Shown here: in pieces, positions 12,101 to 23,185 of the stretch
Position numbering within the stretch: the stretch's first letter is position 1
Layout of the letters: every line of letters begins with the position of its first letter
Assembly: GCA_003255065.1 (NCBI GenBank)
Contig: QAOA01001798.1
Span: 62,001-126,000 of the forward strand
Origin: Cercis canadensis
Lineage: Eukaryota; Streptophyta; Magnoliopsida; Fabales; Fabaceae
Reading direction: 5' to 3'
DNA: 64,000 nucleotides
Notes under the pieces: generated by a model
Database searches by the model: none
The model's input: only the letters and a program-made list of their open reading frames with translations
Told to the model about the DNA's origin: nothing
Position numbers and translations under genes: made by a program

Positions 12101-14343
12101 TAAGCAATCACCAAAATTAAATCATGTCCGAAATAATGCAAAAAAAGACAAATGAATAGAGTTTCTGTCCCAAGTCCAGATGATTGTGATCAAAGACTAA
12201 TTACTTTGACTTGCTATTACCAACTTAAAATATGTTAAATTAAGGATGATAAAATGTTAGCAGAGACAATAACAAGCACATGAATGGGTTCATAATAGAC
12301 TAAAAATAAAATAAAAACTAAGAGGAAGCACAAAACAATACTATTATGAAAAAAGAAAAATTCTATTAAGGAGAGTAATAGCACAAAATTAGACAACAAA
12401 GATATCAAAACACAACCCAAATACAAAAGAAGAAAGACATCAACTGTCCTTCATCTCTTTGACCATCTGTCAAGGACATCCCAAAGGAACAACAAACTCC
12501 ATCCCTGAAGGAGGAGAAAGGAAAATATTTTTCTTATAAATTCTAAAATTATAGAAACAAGAAGAAAACATTGACTACACAAGAATAGCAATACAAAGAC
12601 ATACAAAGTACAATAATCAAATATCAAGCAACAAGACAACCAATGACATAATTAAATTGTCAACTACTTCAACTAATCAATATTCTCAAAATTACTGGAA
12701 ACAGAACTTTATCAATAGAAGAAAATATTACATCAAAGAGCTGCAGCAAAGGGAAAAACAAAAGAAGACACGATTACAGATATTCTAGTGACAATTTAAA
12801 CATTAATTTTCTTTCTTTCTTTCTATTTCCCTCTTTTTATTCTTATTGTCAATAGAGATTTAGGAAAGAAGACTCGTCAAGAGCAGCAGGGTTAAACTGT
12901 CTCTTGCACTTCAACACCATTCTCAAGTAAGAGCTACAACTGAGCAATGTTTTGGGATTATAAGAATAAGGAAAACCCAACACCATCTGAAATATATATG
13001 AATTCAGTAAACTCAAAGACCTAGACAACGAAAGAACAACAGAACAGTACAGAAGATGGGTAGAAAATACAACGTACCAGGCAATGAAACTTGAAGTATC
13101 AAAGTGGTATAAAAGGAGGCATTGGATACAAGACACACAAAGGGAGGCCATATCGCCTTATAAGGAATTCCACTTGATCTCGTCACATGTTCTTATAATT
13201 AACCATCTAGCATCAATGTGCAATGCACACATGGCTTTGCATTCAACCTCAATAAGATGGCAATTGTAATGCCAATAATTATACACCACAAAGCAATCTT
13301 AGAGCCACAAGTGCGCAAGACTTATTCGAGGACAGACACAATAAGCAAACCACATCAAGCATGACGTCCTGTTGTAGTTTAGACAAGAACTAACTAGTCT
13401 TAAACTGATGGAGCCTTTGAAAAGTTTAACATCCATTTATTTAATGGATTGTGACACAATGATTACCTTATCTAATCTCATATTGCTGAATAACTTACTT
13501 AGTAAAGTATACTGCCCCAAAGAGAATCACAGAATACTCTGACTGACTGACACTAAAACTAGAAGGACTCATCCAACTAATCTGGATGATACAAACTAGA
13601 GCTGCATAATAGCCTTAACACAGCTACTTAGTACATTTTGACATCAACCAGAAACTTCCATGAAAATAGAGCATCAAGAGTAGTAATTGTGTTCCTGAGA
13701 AGTAGTACTCAAGTTATGCAAAATTACCTTAGTGGTGGGATCCTTCCTGGCTAGCCTCTTCAAGTGCACTGCCATTTCACTATCTACATCCTATGTACCC
13801 AAGAATGACAAAATTATGCAACATTAAGCAAGGTATGTAATCATTGATCACAAAGTAATATTGACAGTGCTATAATTCATTTCAAACGGTTAAGACTTTT
13901 TTTTCTTTACTTTTAAGCATTGTAATTTCTGAATATATTAAACCCATGAATATAATAAAAAAAACTGAGCAGAAACTAGAGCTTCTCATCAGCAATATTC
14001 CAAAAAAAAAAAAAAAAAGCCACAAAATTCAGAGAACGTACGGCAAAGGGAACTGGGTCGTCGCTCGAGATAGAAGAATCGAACCGAGAACTTCCAACGT
14101 AGCCACCGAATCCAGCGGTGGCGGCGGAACCCGAAGGCAAGAGCGACGCCGCCAGACTTGAAGAAGTAAAACACAAAATAAGATTAAGTGTCAAAGAGTA
14201 GTCCGATAAACACAATTTGAGAATGGCCAAAAACCAAAACAAAACAAAAAAATTGAATTTGGCAATAATTGAAAACAAAAAATTCACCTGCTGCTTGAAG
14301 GGCGTGCCTTGCATCTAGCTCCTTCTCCTTTCTGCCTCCCCAT
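191..14343 (-). CDS. LTN1: E3 ubiquitin-protein ligase listerin, N-terminal part (gene runs off the left edge)
   Basis: Listerin is the RING E3 ligase that ubiquitinates nascent chains stalled on 60S ribosomal subunits. Ten exons join in phase with GT-AG sites: 14343-14288, 14156-14042, 13790-13728, 12051-11974, 7794-7703, 6920-6818, 5281-5129, 3357-2705, 2545-2068 and 720-191, about 773 residues. The start region [19 protein letters not shown] and the glycine/serine stretch ending [10 protein letters not shown] are the family's conserved N-terminus. The following helical blocks, such as [13 protein letters not shown] and [20 protein letters not shown], match its HEAT-like repeats. Plant listerins are roughly 1,900 residues, so more than half, including the C-terminal RING, lies outside the window. 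The last exon ends at a GTATGT donor after 191. Intron 4 is about 4.2 kb and contains a copia element. Family assignment is firm; exon borders are manual. Confidence 0.9.
1010..1365 (-). mobile_element. LINE-type retrotransposon remnant (zf-RVT / C-terminal region)
   Basis: On the minus strand a 113-codon open stretch contains [20 protein letters not shown] followed by LERN, the pattern seen at the end of plant non-LTR reverse transcriptase ORFs (zinc-binding RVT region). It lies in a listerin intron between 720 and 2068. No intact reverse transcriptase is present. Boundaries are approximate. Confidence 0.6.
3530..3735 (+). repeat. Solo-LTR-like repeat in a listerin intron
   Basis: The stretch begins TGTTAGAATATTAG, contains a TATA-like segment (GTATAAATAATAG) and the block GAGCTAGTCTCAC. 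A second copy in the opposite orientation lies near 38415-38600, with matching blocks (AGAATATTAG, GATTAGGCCCAT, AGCTAGTCTCAC). This looks like an LTR without an internal region. No target-site duplication was found and the 3' end is uncertain. Confidence 0.5.
4812..5020 (+). repeat. Copia-family LTR fragment, interrupted by an N at 4964
   Basis: It starts TGTTGGAATCCCGG and contains TAGGATAGCTG and CCCTTAGATTA, blocks shared with the 219-bp LTRs of the copia element in the next listerin intron, here in the plus orientation. Sequence after the N (to CTTCAGTCA at 5020) could be the rest of the LTR. It lies in the intron before the exon ending at 5129. Confidence 0.5.
8879..9097 (-). repeat. 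3' LTR of the copia element
   Basis: 219 bp, nearly identical to 11043-11261. It adjoins the polypurine tract GAGGGGGAG at about 9098-9107 on the minus strand, which fixes its role as the 3' LTR. Confidence 0.88.
9105..11036 (-). CDS. Copia polyprotein fragment: reverse transcriptase and RNase H
   Basis: An uninterrupted frame of about 644 codons ends with TGA at 9105-9107. It carries the copia-type RVT_2 domain ([36 protein letters not shown]), the catalytic YVDD in [14 protein letters not shown], and an RNase H domain with [17 protein letters not shown] and DNQAAVNIA. It ends with the [13 protein letters not shown] and [12 protein letters not shown] blocks that close copia polyproteins. 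There are no stops or frameshifts, which fits a recent insertion, but the N-terminus is lost at the N at 11038, so it is not a complete gene. Confidence 0.92.
   Translation of the reverse strand, partial: ETPLSIPETNLTEPEPVTTETENPKDPPELLVYSRRNTSSKVDKSDIQQGQSSEPRVCSNNTHSTECPIQQPTETQPAMQQLTELPQNLGDFPIAIRKGVRACTKHPISKFVSYEQLSPSFHAFTTDLSKTAIPKNIYEAVTKPEWKHAVLEEMRALEKNGTWEFRDLPIGKKTVGCKWLFTIKYKGDGSIDRYKARLVARGFTQTYGIDYQETFAPVAKLNTVRVLFSLAANLDWPLHQLDVKNAFLNGVLNEEVYMNIPPGFEGPKGKVCRLKKALYGLKQSPRAWFEKLVRVVKNRGYCQAQTDHTMFFKHSLGGKITILIVYVDDMIITGNDLAEISSLKTYLSKIFELKDLGPLKYFLGMEVARNHTGISISQRKYVLDLLQETGMMGCKPADTPMEPNKKLGGEEDGKDADKGRYQRLVGKLIYLAHTRPDIAFAVSVVSQFMHSPKEGHMDAVYRILRYLKSTPGKGLYFRKGRQKHVEIFTDADWAGLVTDRRSTSGYCTYVWGNLVTWRSKKQAVVARSTAEAEFWALAHGVCEGIWLKRILKELRVPTPLPITLYCDNQAAVNIAHNLVHHDRTKHVEIDRHFIKEKVDNGLISLRYLPTKQQVADLLTKSLPRPRVEELTSKLGMINIYASA
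11043..11261 (-). repeat. 5' LTR of the copia element
   Basis: 219 bp, one visible mismatch to 8879-9097. The expected primer-binding site inside it is absent; the sequence there is only CTAT and an N (11038-11042). Confidence 0.85.
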
Positions 14344-14721
14344 TGTGTATAACTTCGAAAACAACACAGAGAGGCCTCGTCTTCAGAGAATTTTCCCTAG
14401 CAGCTATTGCTGGAGACACTCTGTTTCCTCCTCTTTCTTCTTTTTCTTTTTGAGATGCTGTCTGCTACAAGTCTACCACCAGAAGCCGTCGTTCTTCTCT
14501 GGTCGCGCGCAGCCGATCCGCCTTTCCTGTGAAGTGTCCGACGAAATACTTCCAATGAAACACCGCCACGACAATTTGAGGAAGGGGTACCAAGGTCATT
14601 TAGGTTTTCTTTATTTTTTTGAAATGTGATGAAATATTGAAATTATAAAAAAAAAATTAAAAATTATTGTTTGGGTCATTATGTTTGTGAAAAAAAAAAA
14701 GATTTATAAGTTTTTTATATA

Positions 14722-14930
14722 AGAAATTTTATGATATTACATGGATATGTCATATTATACTAACGTAATAATTATAAGTAATTTTTATATTTATTAGATA
14801 TAAAATATAATTTATTTTATTTTTAAATAAACTTAAAAATATTTAACTTGTACACATGTAATTTACATATTTATTATTTTTATGTAATATAACATACCAC
14901 ATAAATACTAAAAATATTTAAGAAACCTCA
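14722..14930 (-). repeat. MITE, family copy A
   Basis: The reverse complement matches 27349-27558 along its length, sharing the terminal block GAGGTTTCTTA and the internal TACACATGT and TATGTCATA blocks. The ends are inverted (AGTATGTCATAC-like against GTATGTCATATTA). No coding capacity. Confidence 0.65.
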
Positions 14931-15859
14931 TTCTTATATATACCAATTTTAGTTTGGTTCTACTAACATTTTTTTTCATATTTTTAATTACGACTCTAAA
15001 TTCTAACATAAATTTCATTACCACTGAACTACAAAGCTGTTTAGTCCTCTAGCATTATTTAAACTATTTCATGTCTAGATAATTAAGAACTATAAGTAAA
15101 TATCTTTTTACCTAGTTATCTTTTGTTTCTCTTTCTTTTAGAATTATGTGAATATTCTATAAATTATATATGAGTGTCTTTAATCTAGTATGTAATAAAT
15201 GAGCTCCATATATAATTATAGTTCATCTCATTTACATAAATATTATTGGAAGAACTAAACAAAAATTAATATGTATAAAAAACTTATAAGCATTTTTTAT
15301 GAACTTTATGACCTAAAAATTAATTCTCTCTAAATATTTTCTTTTATCATTCACTAAAATATATTATTTACTTGATTAACTAAATAATAATTTTCTCTAT
15401 TATTTTTAAAAAAAAATTAAAAAATAAAATAAAAATGAAGGTTTCGTCCATATAGGGAGGAGGTATCTCACGGTTTGAAAACCGGCTAATGTGTTGACAC
15501 GTCTACATGGTCAAAATTAGTCTTAGGTAATCCGATCATTTGTCACCTTGTATAATGTGTTCCCAGAAAACGTGTATATTTACACATTTGTCCCAATCTA
15601 ATGGATGGCTTAGTGGGTTATTCGACTAATGTCTCTGATCTTTAATTCTCTTTTCCTGTCTTATTCTCCAAGATGAAGGCAAAGAGGCAAAGGCAAAGGA
15701 CTGCATCTAGCTTGCTAGTGACAAGAACTAATAAAATAAAATAAAAATAGAAAATAATCCATGACTGGAAGTGCATCGACGAAGTTGATATTAATTGTAT
15801 TTTTTTATTGTGCATTAACAAGATCAAAAGGCCCAATTAATGATATCCCAAAAAAAAAA

Positions 15860-16358
15860 TAGGTTTATTGTAATTTTTGTTATCTTATTTAAGCAACTTA
15901 AATTTTTAGTTTTTTTTTTTATTTAAAAATGAATAATTTAATTTTTTTTATATTCATAAAATGTGTAAATTTGATCATTCTATCTTTGAGCAAAAAAATT
16001 TTAAGTCTAATTTAAGGTGTAAAGCTCTTTAATTCACAATTTCATCATTCAGATAGAAAATTTACATCTTGCGAATATCTTCACAAAATTTTAGCTCGAT
16101 TTAACGGTAAGACTTAGCCCAAAATATCAAAATTAGAAGTTTTCATTTAACTAAAAATCTATATTCATTCACTATTAGATCGAGTTAAAATTTTATGTGG
16201 AGATCCACAAGATGTAGCTCTTTAATCTGAACAATGAAATTATAAATCAAAAAAATTTACACTTTGAAATAAACCTAAAAATTTTTAGCTTAAAGACAAA
16301 AAAACCAAATTTTTTTTCTTTAGTAATTTTAGTTAAATTACTAATGAATCTAATTAAA
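15860..16358. repeat. Long-inverted-repeat MITE, degenerate copy
   Basis: The stem arms are TTAAGTCTAATTTAAGGTG with CACTTTGAAATAAACCTAAA, and ATCTTGCGAATATCT with AGATCCACAAGATG. The same blocks occur in the better preserved element at 47006-47550 (GATGTAGCTCTT, AAAATTTTAGCTCGAT-type). It is non-coding. Confidence 0.6.
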
Positions 16359-16912
16359 CGTAACAAAATATGTATAAAGTAATAAATAAAATTAAAACAA
16401 AAAATAAATACGTATAAAAAATATATGTAAGTGTAAATTTAAAATAAAAATGTATAAGTAACTAAAAAAATTATAATAATACATACTTTAAAATTTAAAG
16501 TTAAAAAATACATACTAATATAATTTGATAGTTTTTTTTAAAAAAAAAAGGTCGAACTGGCCTAAACTCGAACGGGTCACAAGCCAATTTGGGCTAAGAT
16601 AAATTGACCTAGTTCTATTGGAGATAGAATATTTAAAACCTAACCCTAATTTTTTTAGGTCAAAACATGCTAACTCATCGAGCTTAACCTATTTTACCAA
16701 CTCTTTATTTGGTAGAATCTCCCAATAAAAATATATAATAATTGACACAAGCCCAAATACTTGTTAATAAGCCTAGCATTTTACAGTATAACCCAAGCCC
16801 AAGTGCCCAACATCTTGACGCGATGCCACGGCCACCCAGTCGCTGTGGATAGCAGCAGTAGAACTGTAGAAGGCAGGCATCTGGCAAACAGGAGAGAATT
16901 CTGATGTCGTCA

Positions 16913-16921
16913 AAACCCTAA
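16913..16921 (+). promoter_or_regulatory. Telo-box upstream of RPP30
   Basis: AAACCCTAA lies about 42 bp before the RPP30 ATG. Telo-boxes, often with GCCCA (site II-like) motifs, are common near the start of plant translation and ribosome-biogenesis genes. Several GCCCA copies occur between 16750 and 16812. Function here is inferred. Confidence 0.5.
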
Positions 16922-16962
16922 ACCCCAAACTCATTCCCCTTCTCTTGCCGTTTCAAACAGCT

Positions 16963-19900
16963 ATGGGATTCTTCGACCTCAACATACCCTACCCGGAACC
17001 CTCACCCGCCGATAAGGCCACCCTCGAAACCAAACGTACAAAGTTAGCGGTCAAGGCTATGGAATTGGGTTACACGGGAATCGCTTATAACCGTACTATC
17101 AAGGGCGTGATGTCTGATCACCACCGCTGCTGCATTCCTCTCCTTTCTCTCTCGTCTCTTCTCAAGGTTGCTCCTTCTCTTTCATTGTCTGCTAAGCTCC
17201 ACCGTGACATGCTCGGCATCCCTGCCGCTTCCCCATTCCGTCAGTATACGCGTCTTACTGTTTGCGTCGACAACTCCTCGCAGGCTCAGGCCCTCAATTC
17301 CGGTAACCCCATTTTGAAGACTTACGATTTGGTGGCTGTAAGGCCATTGAATCAGACTGCATTTGATCAGGCGTGTGGGAGAATGGAGGTTTGTGAATTT
17401 CATATGCTTTTTTCCTCAATTATTTTTGGAGCCATGGAAATTGTGCTAATGGGTTCAATATTCTGAACTTCCATGCATTTCTTTCCATATTCTAGTTGCC
17501 GTAGTTAATCAAATATTTTATCTATTGGTAAAAGTTTGAGTCTTCGAACTAAAGAAGAGATTGTGAAGTATCAATGTTGTCGTGTAACTTGAAACTGAAA
17601 GTGAACAAGTCCTAGATTTATATGGGTTTAAAATGTTTGAGTGAAAACTAATGTTTAAAATCAATGTAGGTCGATATCATTTGTATTGATTTCTCAGAAA
17701 AGCTACCCTTTAGATTGAAGCAGCCTATGGTTAAAGCAGCTACTGAGGTTTGTTCCTGACTGGATCTTTTTCTCTAAATATTAAAAATAAAATAAAATCA
17801 CGTGGTGTTTTCTGAGACATGTAAGCTAATATATGACTTATTGATATGCAGCGAGGAGTTTATTTTGAAGTCACATACTCTGGTCTTGTTACAGATGTTC
17901 AAATAAGGAGACAGATGATATCCAATGCTAAGGTAAGAAATTTTTAATTTATTCTACCTAGTGAGTGCATAGGTGAGTTTGGATTACGTCTATGTTCTTG
18001 TAAATGGAATTAGCACTGATTATTATGTCTTCTATCCTTTTAACAGGCTAGAAGTACTTTTTCAGAATTGGAGCTTTTTTGTGTTCTAATGTTCAATTTT
18101 TTACTTCTCAATTATATGTTCAGTTCTTGCTCATACGTTCTTAAATTATTGAGACTTGTGCAAACTTACCTTCTGGTTGAACATGCAGTTGTTGGTGGAT
18201 TGGACCCGAGGAAGAAACATCATATTATCAAGTGGTGCTCCTTCTGTGAATGAACTTAGAGGGCCTTATGATGTTGCAAATTTGTCGTTGTTAATGGGGC
18301 TCTCTCAGGAGCGAGCTAAAGCAGCTATCTCTAAAAATTGTAGGTATGGCAACTTTCTAGAATTCTTTTAAGTACGGTCTTACTTTAGCAGTGTTTAATA
18401 TCTTGAATATCATTCAAAATGGTTTGCAGGACTCTTGTAGGCAATGCTCTAAGGAAAAAACAATTCTACAAGGAGGCAATAAAAGTAGAAGTAATATCAT
18501 CAGATGTAGTGTCTCACTCTAAGGAAGGTTGGTATGCAGAATTACTTAAGTGGGATCCTATCTCTAGTGGTGAAGGTGATCTCTTGTTGGATGACATGGC
18601 AAAGTCTTTTTCTGCCTCCTGTCAAGCATCAAAAACTGCAAAAGCCATTGACTTTGCTTCAGTTATTGACAGCATCCCATCTCATGGTTTTCAAGTTAAG
18701 GATTTCATATCTGCAAGTAATGTGTTCCCTCTCGTCCCAGATAATAATGAAAACTTGTTGCCTGTTACCAAAGTAAATCTGTCAACAGCTGTGCTTAACA
18801 ACTTAACTGAGCAGCCCAACAGGCTTGATCTTTGTCCTGAACCAGATGAAAGCTCATTATCTGATGCTCCAACAACACATCAAGCTGCCAGTTGTGGCAA
18901 CTTTACTGAGAAAAATATATCAAGTGGCACTATTGAAGTTTCCAACTTGAATGAGGAAATAAAAACTCCAACCAAGTTAGAATTCAAACACGTCAATGGT
19001 TCAGATGTAAATTGCACCTTGTTAGAAGCCACTCTACATGATTTGCAATCAGAGGAATGCATCTCAAGTAGTGCTATGGATGTTTTAAAACCAGATGAGA
19101 ATGAGAAACTGCACACATCTTCATCAGATGCCAAAGTAGATGATGCACATAATAATTATGGTAAAGTAGAAATCTTCACCCCATCTATGGACATAAATTT
19201 TCCTGCCTTTATACTTGATAAGCATAAGAATGAGAAAAGATCTGATGTCAATTTAAATTCACAAATTGCCAAGACGCATGAACCTTTGCCAAAGGAGGAT
19301 ATAAAAATTGCAGAACAAGTGATCTTGGAGATGAACTCATCAATTCCTCAAAATTTAATGGAGAATGAACGATTGAGCAAACAGGAAATTGATGCAATTG
19401 AACTTGATGAGATGAAAAAGGAAGATTATTTCTCAGTTGCAACTAATTTATCACCGGATGTGAGTATGGAAGATCAAAAGTACGGTGAAGCAAGTGCTGA
19501 CTGTGATCAACTAGCCTTAATTCAGTCTGTATCAGGTACCCCTTCCATTGACTTCAATTTTTATTTGGTTTTAGAGGTTATGTTGTGTTTTCCCCTTTCT
19601 GTCCCACAAGTTAATATAGTTTGCTAAGTATAAATTATTATTTTTTAACATTGAAGTTATAACAAATACACACAAATTTCTGAGGAAGAGGCTTTGGTGT
19701 TGTGGTACCTCCAAGCAGGCTTGATCAGCTCATGTTCCCTGGTTCAAGCCTGGGGTACCCCACTCCCTTAGCTCACTAAGTGTGCTCCCCTCTATCTACA
19801 GGGAAAAAAAAAATAGACACTAATTTTTACTAGATATGAATTTCATGATGTGTAAGTAGTTGATTACACTTCATTTCTTGATTGTATTGTTCTTGGTAGT

Positions 19901-20108
19901 TTTCCTTATATATAACCACATATAACCAGCATCTTGTATGCTGAACTTTCCTAGCACTTATATAATGTACTTTACATTTCCATAATCTGCAGGTATACCG
20001 AGGGTGAAGCGGAGGACACCCAATCGAGCGCTTTTATTTCCTTTCAAGCGTTTGTTGAATCCGGTACCTTTCAAGAAGAAAGCTAAAAGAAACAAAAAGC
20101 ACAACTAA
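16963..20108 (+). CDS. RPP30: Ribonuclease P/MRP protein subunit RPP30 (GAF1-like)
   Basis: This is a protein subunit of nuclear RNase P and MRP, which process pre-tRNA and pre-rRNA. Six exons join in phase: 16963-17388, 17670-17747, 17852-17932, 18189-18343, 18430-19535 and 19993-20108, giving 653 residues. The N-terminal ~250 residues (MGFFDLNIPYP start, GYTGIAYN, VDIICIDFSEKLPFRLK, RGVYFEVTYSG, RGRNIILSSGA) are the PHP-like p30 fold. Residues ~250-615 form an acidic, serine-rich extension of low complexity with no domain I recognise. The C-terminus is basic (KRNKKHN), a possible nuclear signal. Human RPP30 is about 268 residues, but the Arabidopsis homologue GAF1 is also extended, so the length is not an error. 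Intron 5 carries a SINE. Confidence 0.9.
19680..19811 (+). mobile_element. tRNA-derived SINE in RPP30 intron 5
   Basis: GGTTCAAGCCT matches a pol III B box, and the unit ends in an A-rich tail. Imperfect flanking repeats AATACACACAAATTT (19665) and AATAGACACTAATTT (19812) look like an aged target-site duplication. Confidence 0.6.
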
Positions 20109-20202
20109 AATAATACAATTGTCCTCCCTTTTTGCCTCCCGCAATTTTTTTTTTTCAATTGATTATTTTGTTGCTTGGCATAGATATGAGCTAATTCTTT
20201 GT

Positions 20203-20262
20203 AGAGTGGTGAGGGGCTGGGTAGCTCGTAGGAAGTCAGGAATTTAACTTCTGTGCTGTCAA
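20203..20262 (+). mobile_element. Degenerate SINE remnant downstream of RPP30
   Basis: GAGTGGTGAGGGGCTGGGTA followed by GTAGGAAGTCAGG resembles the head of the SINE at 35598-35690 (TAGTGGTGAGGGG, GGAGGTGAGGGG). The B box has decayed. Confidence 0.5.
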
Positions 20263-20265
20263 AAG

Positions 20266-20267
<2 letters not shown>

Positions 20268-20305
<38 letters not shown>
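20268..20305. repeat. (TA)n microsatellite abutting the gap
   Basis: An uninterrupted AT dinucleotide run extends to the first N. Its true length is unknown because the assembly stops there. Confidence 0.95.
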
Positions 20306-20802
20306 NNNNNNNNNNNNNNNNNNNNNNNNNNNNNNNNNNNNNNNNNNNNNNNNNNNNNNNNNNNNNNNNNNNNNNNNNNNNNNNNNNNNNNNNNNNNNNN
20401 NNNNNNNNNNNNNNNNNNNNNNNNNNNNNNNNNNNNNNNNNNNNNNNNNNNNNNNNNNNNNNNNNNNNNNNNNNNNNNNNNNNNNNNNNNNNNNNNNNNN
20501 NNNNNNNNNNNNNNNNNNNNNNNNNNNNNNNNNNNNNNNNNNNNNNNNNNNNNNNNNNNNNNNNNNNNNNNNNNNNNNNNNNNNNNNNNNNNNNNNNNNN
20601 NNNNNNNNNNNNNNNNNNNNNNNNNNNNNNNNNNNNNNNNNNNNNNNNNNNNNNNNNNNNNNNNNNNNNNNNNNNNNNNNNNNNNNNNNNNNNNNNNNNN
20701 NNNNNNNNNNNNNNNNNNNNNNNNNNNNNNNNNNNNNNNNNNNNNNNNNNNNNNNNNNNNNNNNNNNNNNNNNNNNNNNNNNNNNNNNNNNNNNNNNNNN
20801 NN
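20306..20802. other. Assembly gap (497 N)
   Basis: A run of N starts directly after a TA microsatellite. No inference about its content is possible. Confidence 0.99.
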
Positions 20803-23185
20803 TTGTCTTTAAGTCTAAGTAAAACTATATGTTCATCATGAGCCTGTATATCCTTCCATCTTTTAAATTTAATTAATTTGGAAAGAGTTGCCTTTCTTCC
20901 ACAACTAAAATTACTAATATCACAATTGATGTGAATAAAGTGTAACAAACTTCAATACCCTTTATCTAATTAAGACAATTAAATTAATAGATTAAAATAT
21001 CTTGATTGAAAATTATGTCTTCTTTTTTCCTCCCATTTTATACTTGGATAAATCTTTCAATTTTGTGTACCTAAAAAAGAAAAAAGAAAATCTTATAATT
21101 TTCTGTTTTCAATCGTAGAGTTCCCATTATGAACATAAATAAATTAGCAAGCTATACCCTAGTATTAGCGATATCCACTTAGATCTCAGCGCTGCTTCCT
21201 TAAACAGAAGTAAAGAATTTGCTGTACTCCCTTATTTTTGTTGCATAGCTATGCATTATTCTCAGTTCTTTATGAGAATTCTAGCTCATGATAGTTTGGT
21301 CATCTAATCCTGTTAGCCACATCTAATGTTTCACATGCACTTTCGTCGTTTAGACTTCGTAGTGGAAGTTATCTACATAGAACCAGCAACAAGTGAAAAA
21401 AAATACTGGACAGTTGAAAGATCCTATTCTTGGTGTGTATAGATGTGGTAAGAATTTTATCCTGATCCTGATGCTAGACTTGAACACTTTTGAAGCCAGG
21501 ATCAGGAGGAGGAACTGAATACAACTGCCAAACTAGTCAAATCTTTTGAAGAAAAAAGATTTTTTTTTTGACATGATAAAGATACTATGCATTTTATTGG
21601 CATGGTTTGTACATTTTGCATTATCTTCTTGTTCCTTTTAGATAATTTTTTTTCTTTCTTTTGAGCAATCCAAATGAGTAATATTTACACCTGAAAGAAT
21701 CCACCTACTCCCCAAAGCAGATACAAAAAATTGGTACTCAAAAAATAAGAACATATTTTTGAGATATCGAGAATGAAATATGTAAATGCATATGTTAGTA
21801 GGATGAGGCCCTTATGTACAGTCCATTTGGTGCCCAATTCTAACAAATTTGATTAGTTTATCTCCTCTTCTTCCCACCTGCCACCAATGTAAATTTTCAA
21901 AACTTAAGTCAGCAAAAAATATCAGACATGGCATAACAGTTAGAATGCAAATAACAAAGAATGAACAAAGGAAACTTGTATCTTTGTATCTATTTTAAGA
22001 AGTACATAATGACAACTTAATAGACAATCATGTGGCTTGATGAATAGCACGTTGAAACTGATGGTTATATTATTTTGATGCCTAATTCGTGGTGTGAGTT
22101 CTATCCTACCCCTTTGATGTGACATAAGTGAAATCTTTGTGGTTTTGTGTACTGTTTTGCGTTTAAACTGAATATGCATCTATTTAAAATCTGCAAACAT
22201 AACAAAATGAAGCAGGAAATAACATTCTTGGACTTACCATTCAACACGCTGCTCAACCACATAACTGTTTGGAGCTTTTCCTCGAAGATAGGCATTAGTC
22301 AGAACCTGGAGGCACGTGGACCAGAACACACAACAATGCTGGCATCAAGATCAAGCAAAAATTTAGGTTAAAATAATCACTCAGTGTCACGTAACACATA
22401 CTAAATTAAGCAAACTTTTCAGGATAACAAATGAAGCATCAGGCTTTCAATAATCACTACCTTAGTTCAATCTAAGTGAGGCAAAAGCCTAAATTTCATC
22501 AAACCAAGCTCAATATTAAAAGAGAAACACAAAAAACTCTCTAATCAGAACATCACACCTTCTACCAGATTCAGCCCTCAACTGAACAATCCCAAACAAT
22601 ACCCACCATAAATGCCCACAAAGCATACTTCAATTCTCCATTCAGAATTCACACCATTCCAGGAGAAGAGGACCCAGTGCGGGAGATTGTGTTCTTACCT
22701 GTTACAAAGTATGCAAACTCACTGCATGAAACCTAACCAACAAAGCCACCGGTTAGCACTGTTTTCATGAACACAGCCACTGCTCGGCACAGAAGAAGGG
22801 TGTCTGGTGGTGCTCAGAGCTTGAAAAGAGCTCCAAATACAGTTCAATTTCTTTCAGCAACTCCAGTTCCGTTTCAATGAAAAGGAAAGCAAATATAGAG
22901 AGAATAAGAGGAATCAAAGACTGATTCTCGACAATTTCTGGGTCCCAGTGGTCACTAAAATAGAGTGAGGGAGGGAGGGTGAGAGTATGTGAGTGGCATA
23001 TGATAAAAGGGACAGTTTCAGGCGGGAAACACTGAAAAGATAGAGTGCCACCTCACAGTTGTGTCCCAGTGGTCACTCTTTTATTAGTATATATTGAGAT
23101 ATTGATTGGGTTAGCTGAGAAAATTTACAGAGTGAAAGAATTTTCCACTTTTAAGTTACAGTAATGCTGATTAGTTGGTAGCCCA
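20803..23185. other. Intergenic region 3' of RPP30 and ALG11
   Basis: No protein-coding gene recognised. On the minus strand, GT donors at 22228 and 22698 follow short open segments, which might belong to a spliced non-coding transcript. The rest is unremarkable AT-rich sequence. Confidence 0.5.

Larger units (their letters stand above)
14344..16962. other. Divergent intergenic region between listerin and RPP30
   Basis: Both genes point away from this 2.6-kb AT-rich segment. It holds two MITE-like repeats (14722-14930 and 15860-16358) and RPP30-proximal motifs. I see no coding sequence in it. Confidence 0.7.
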
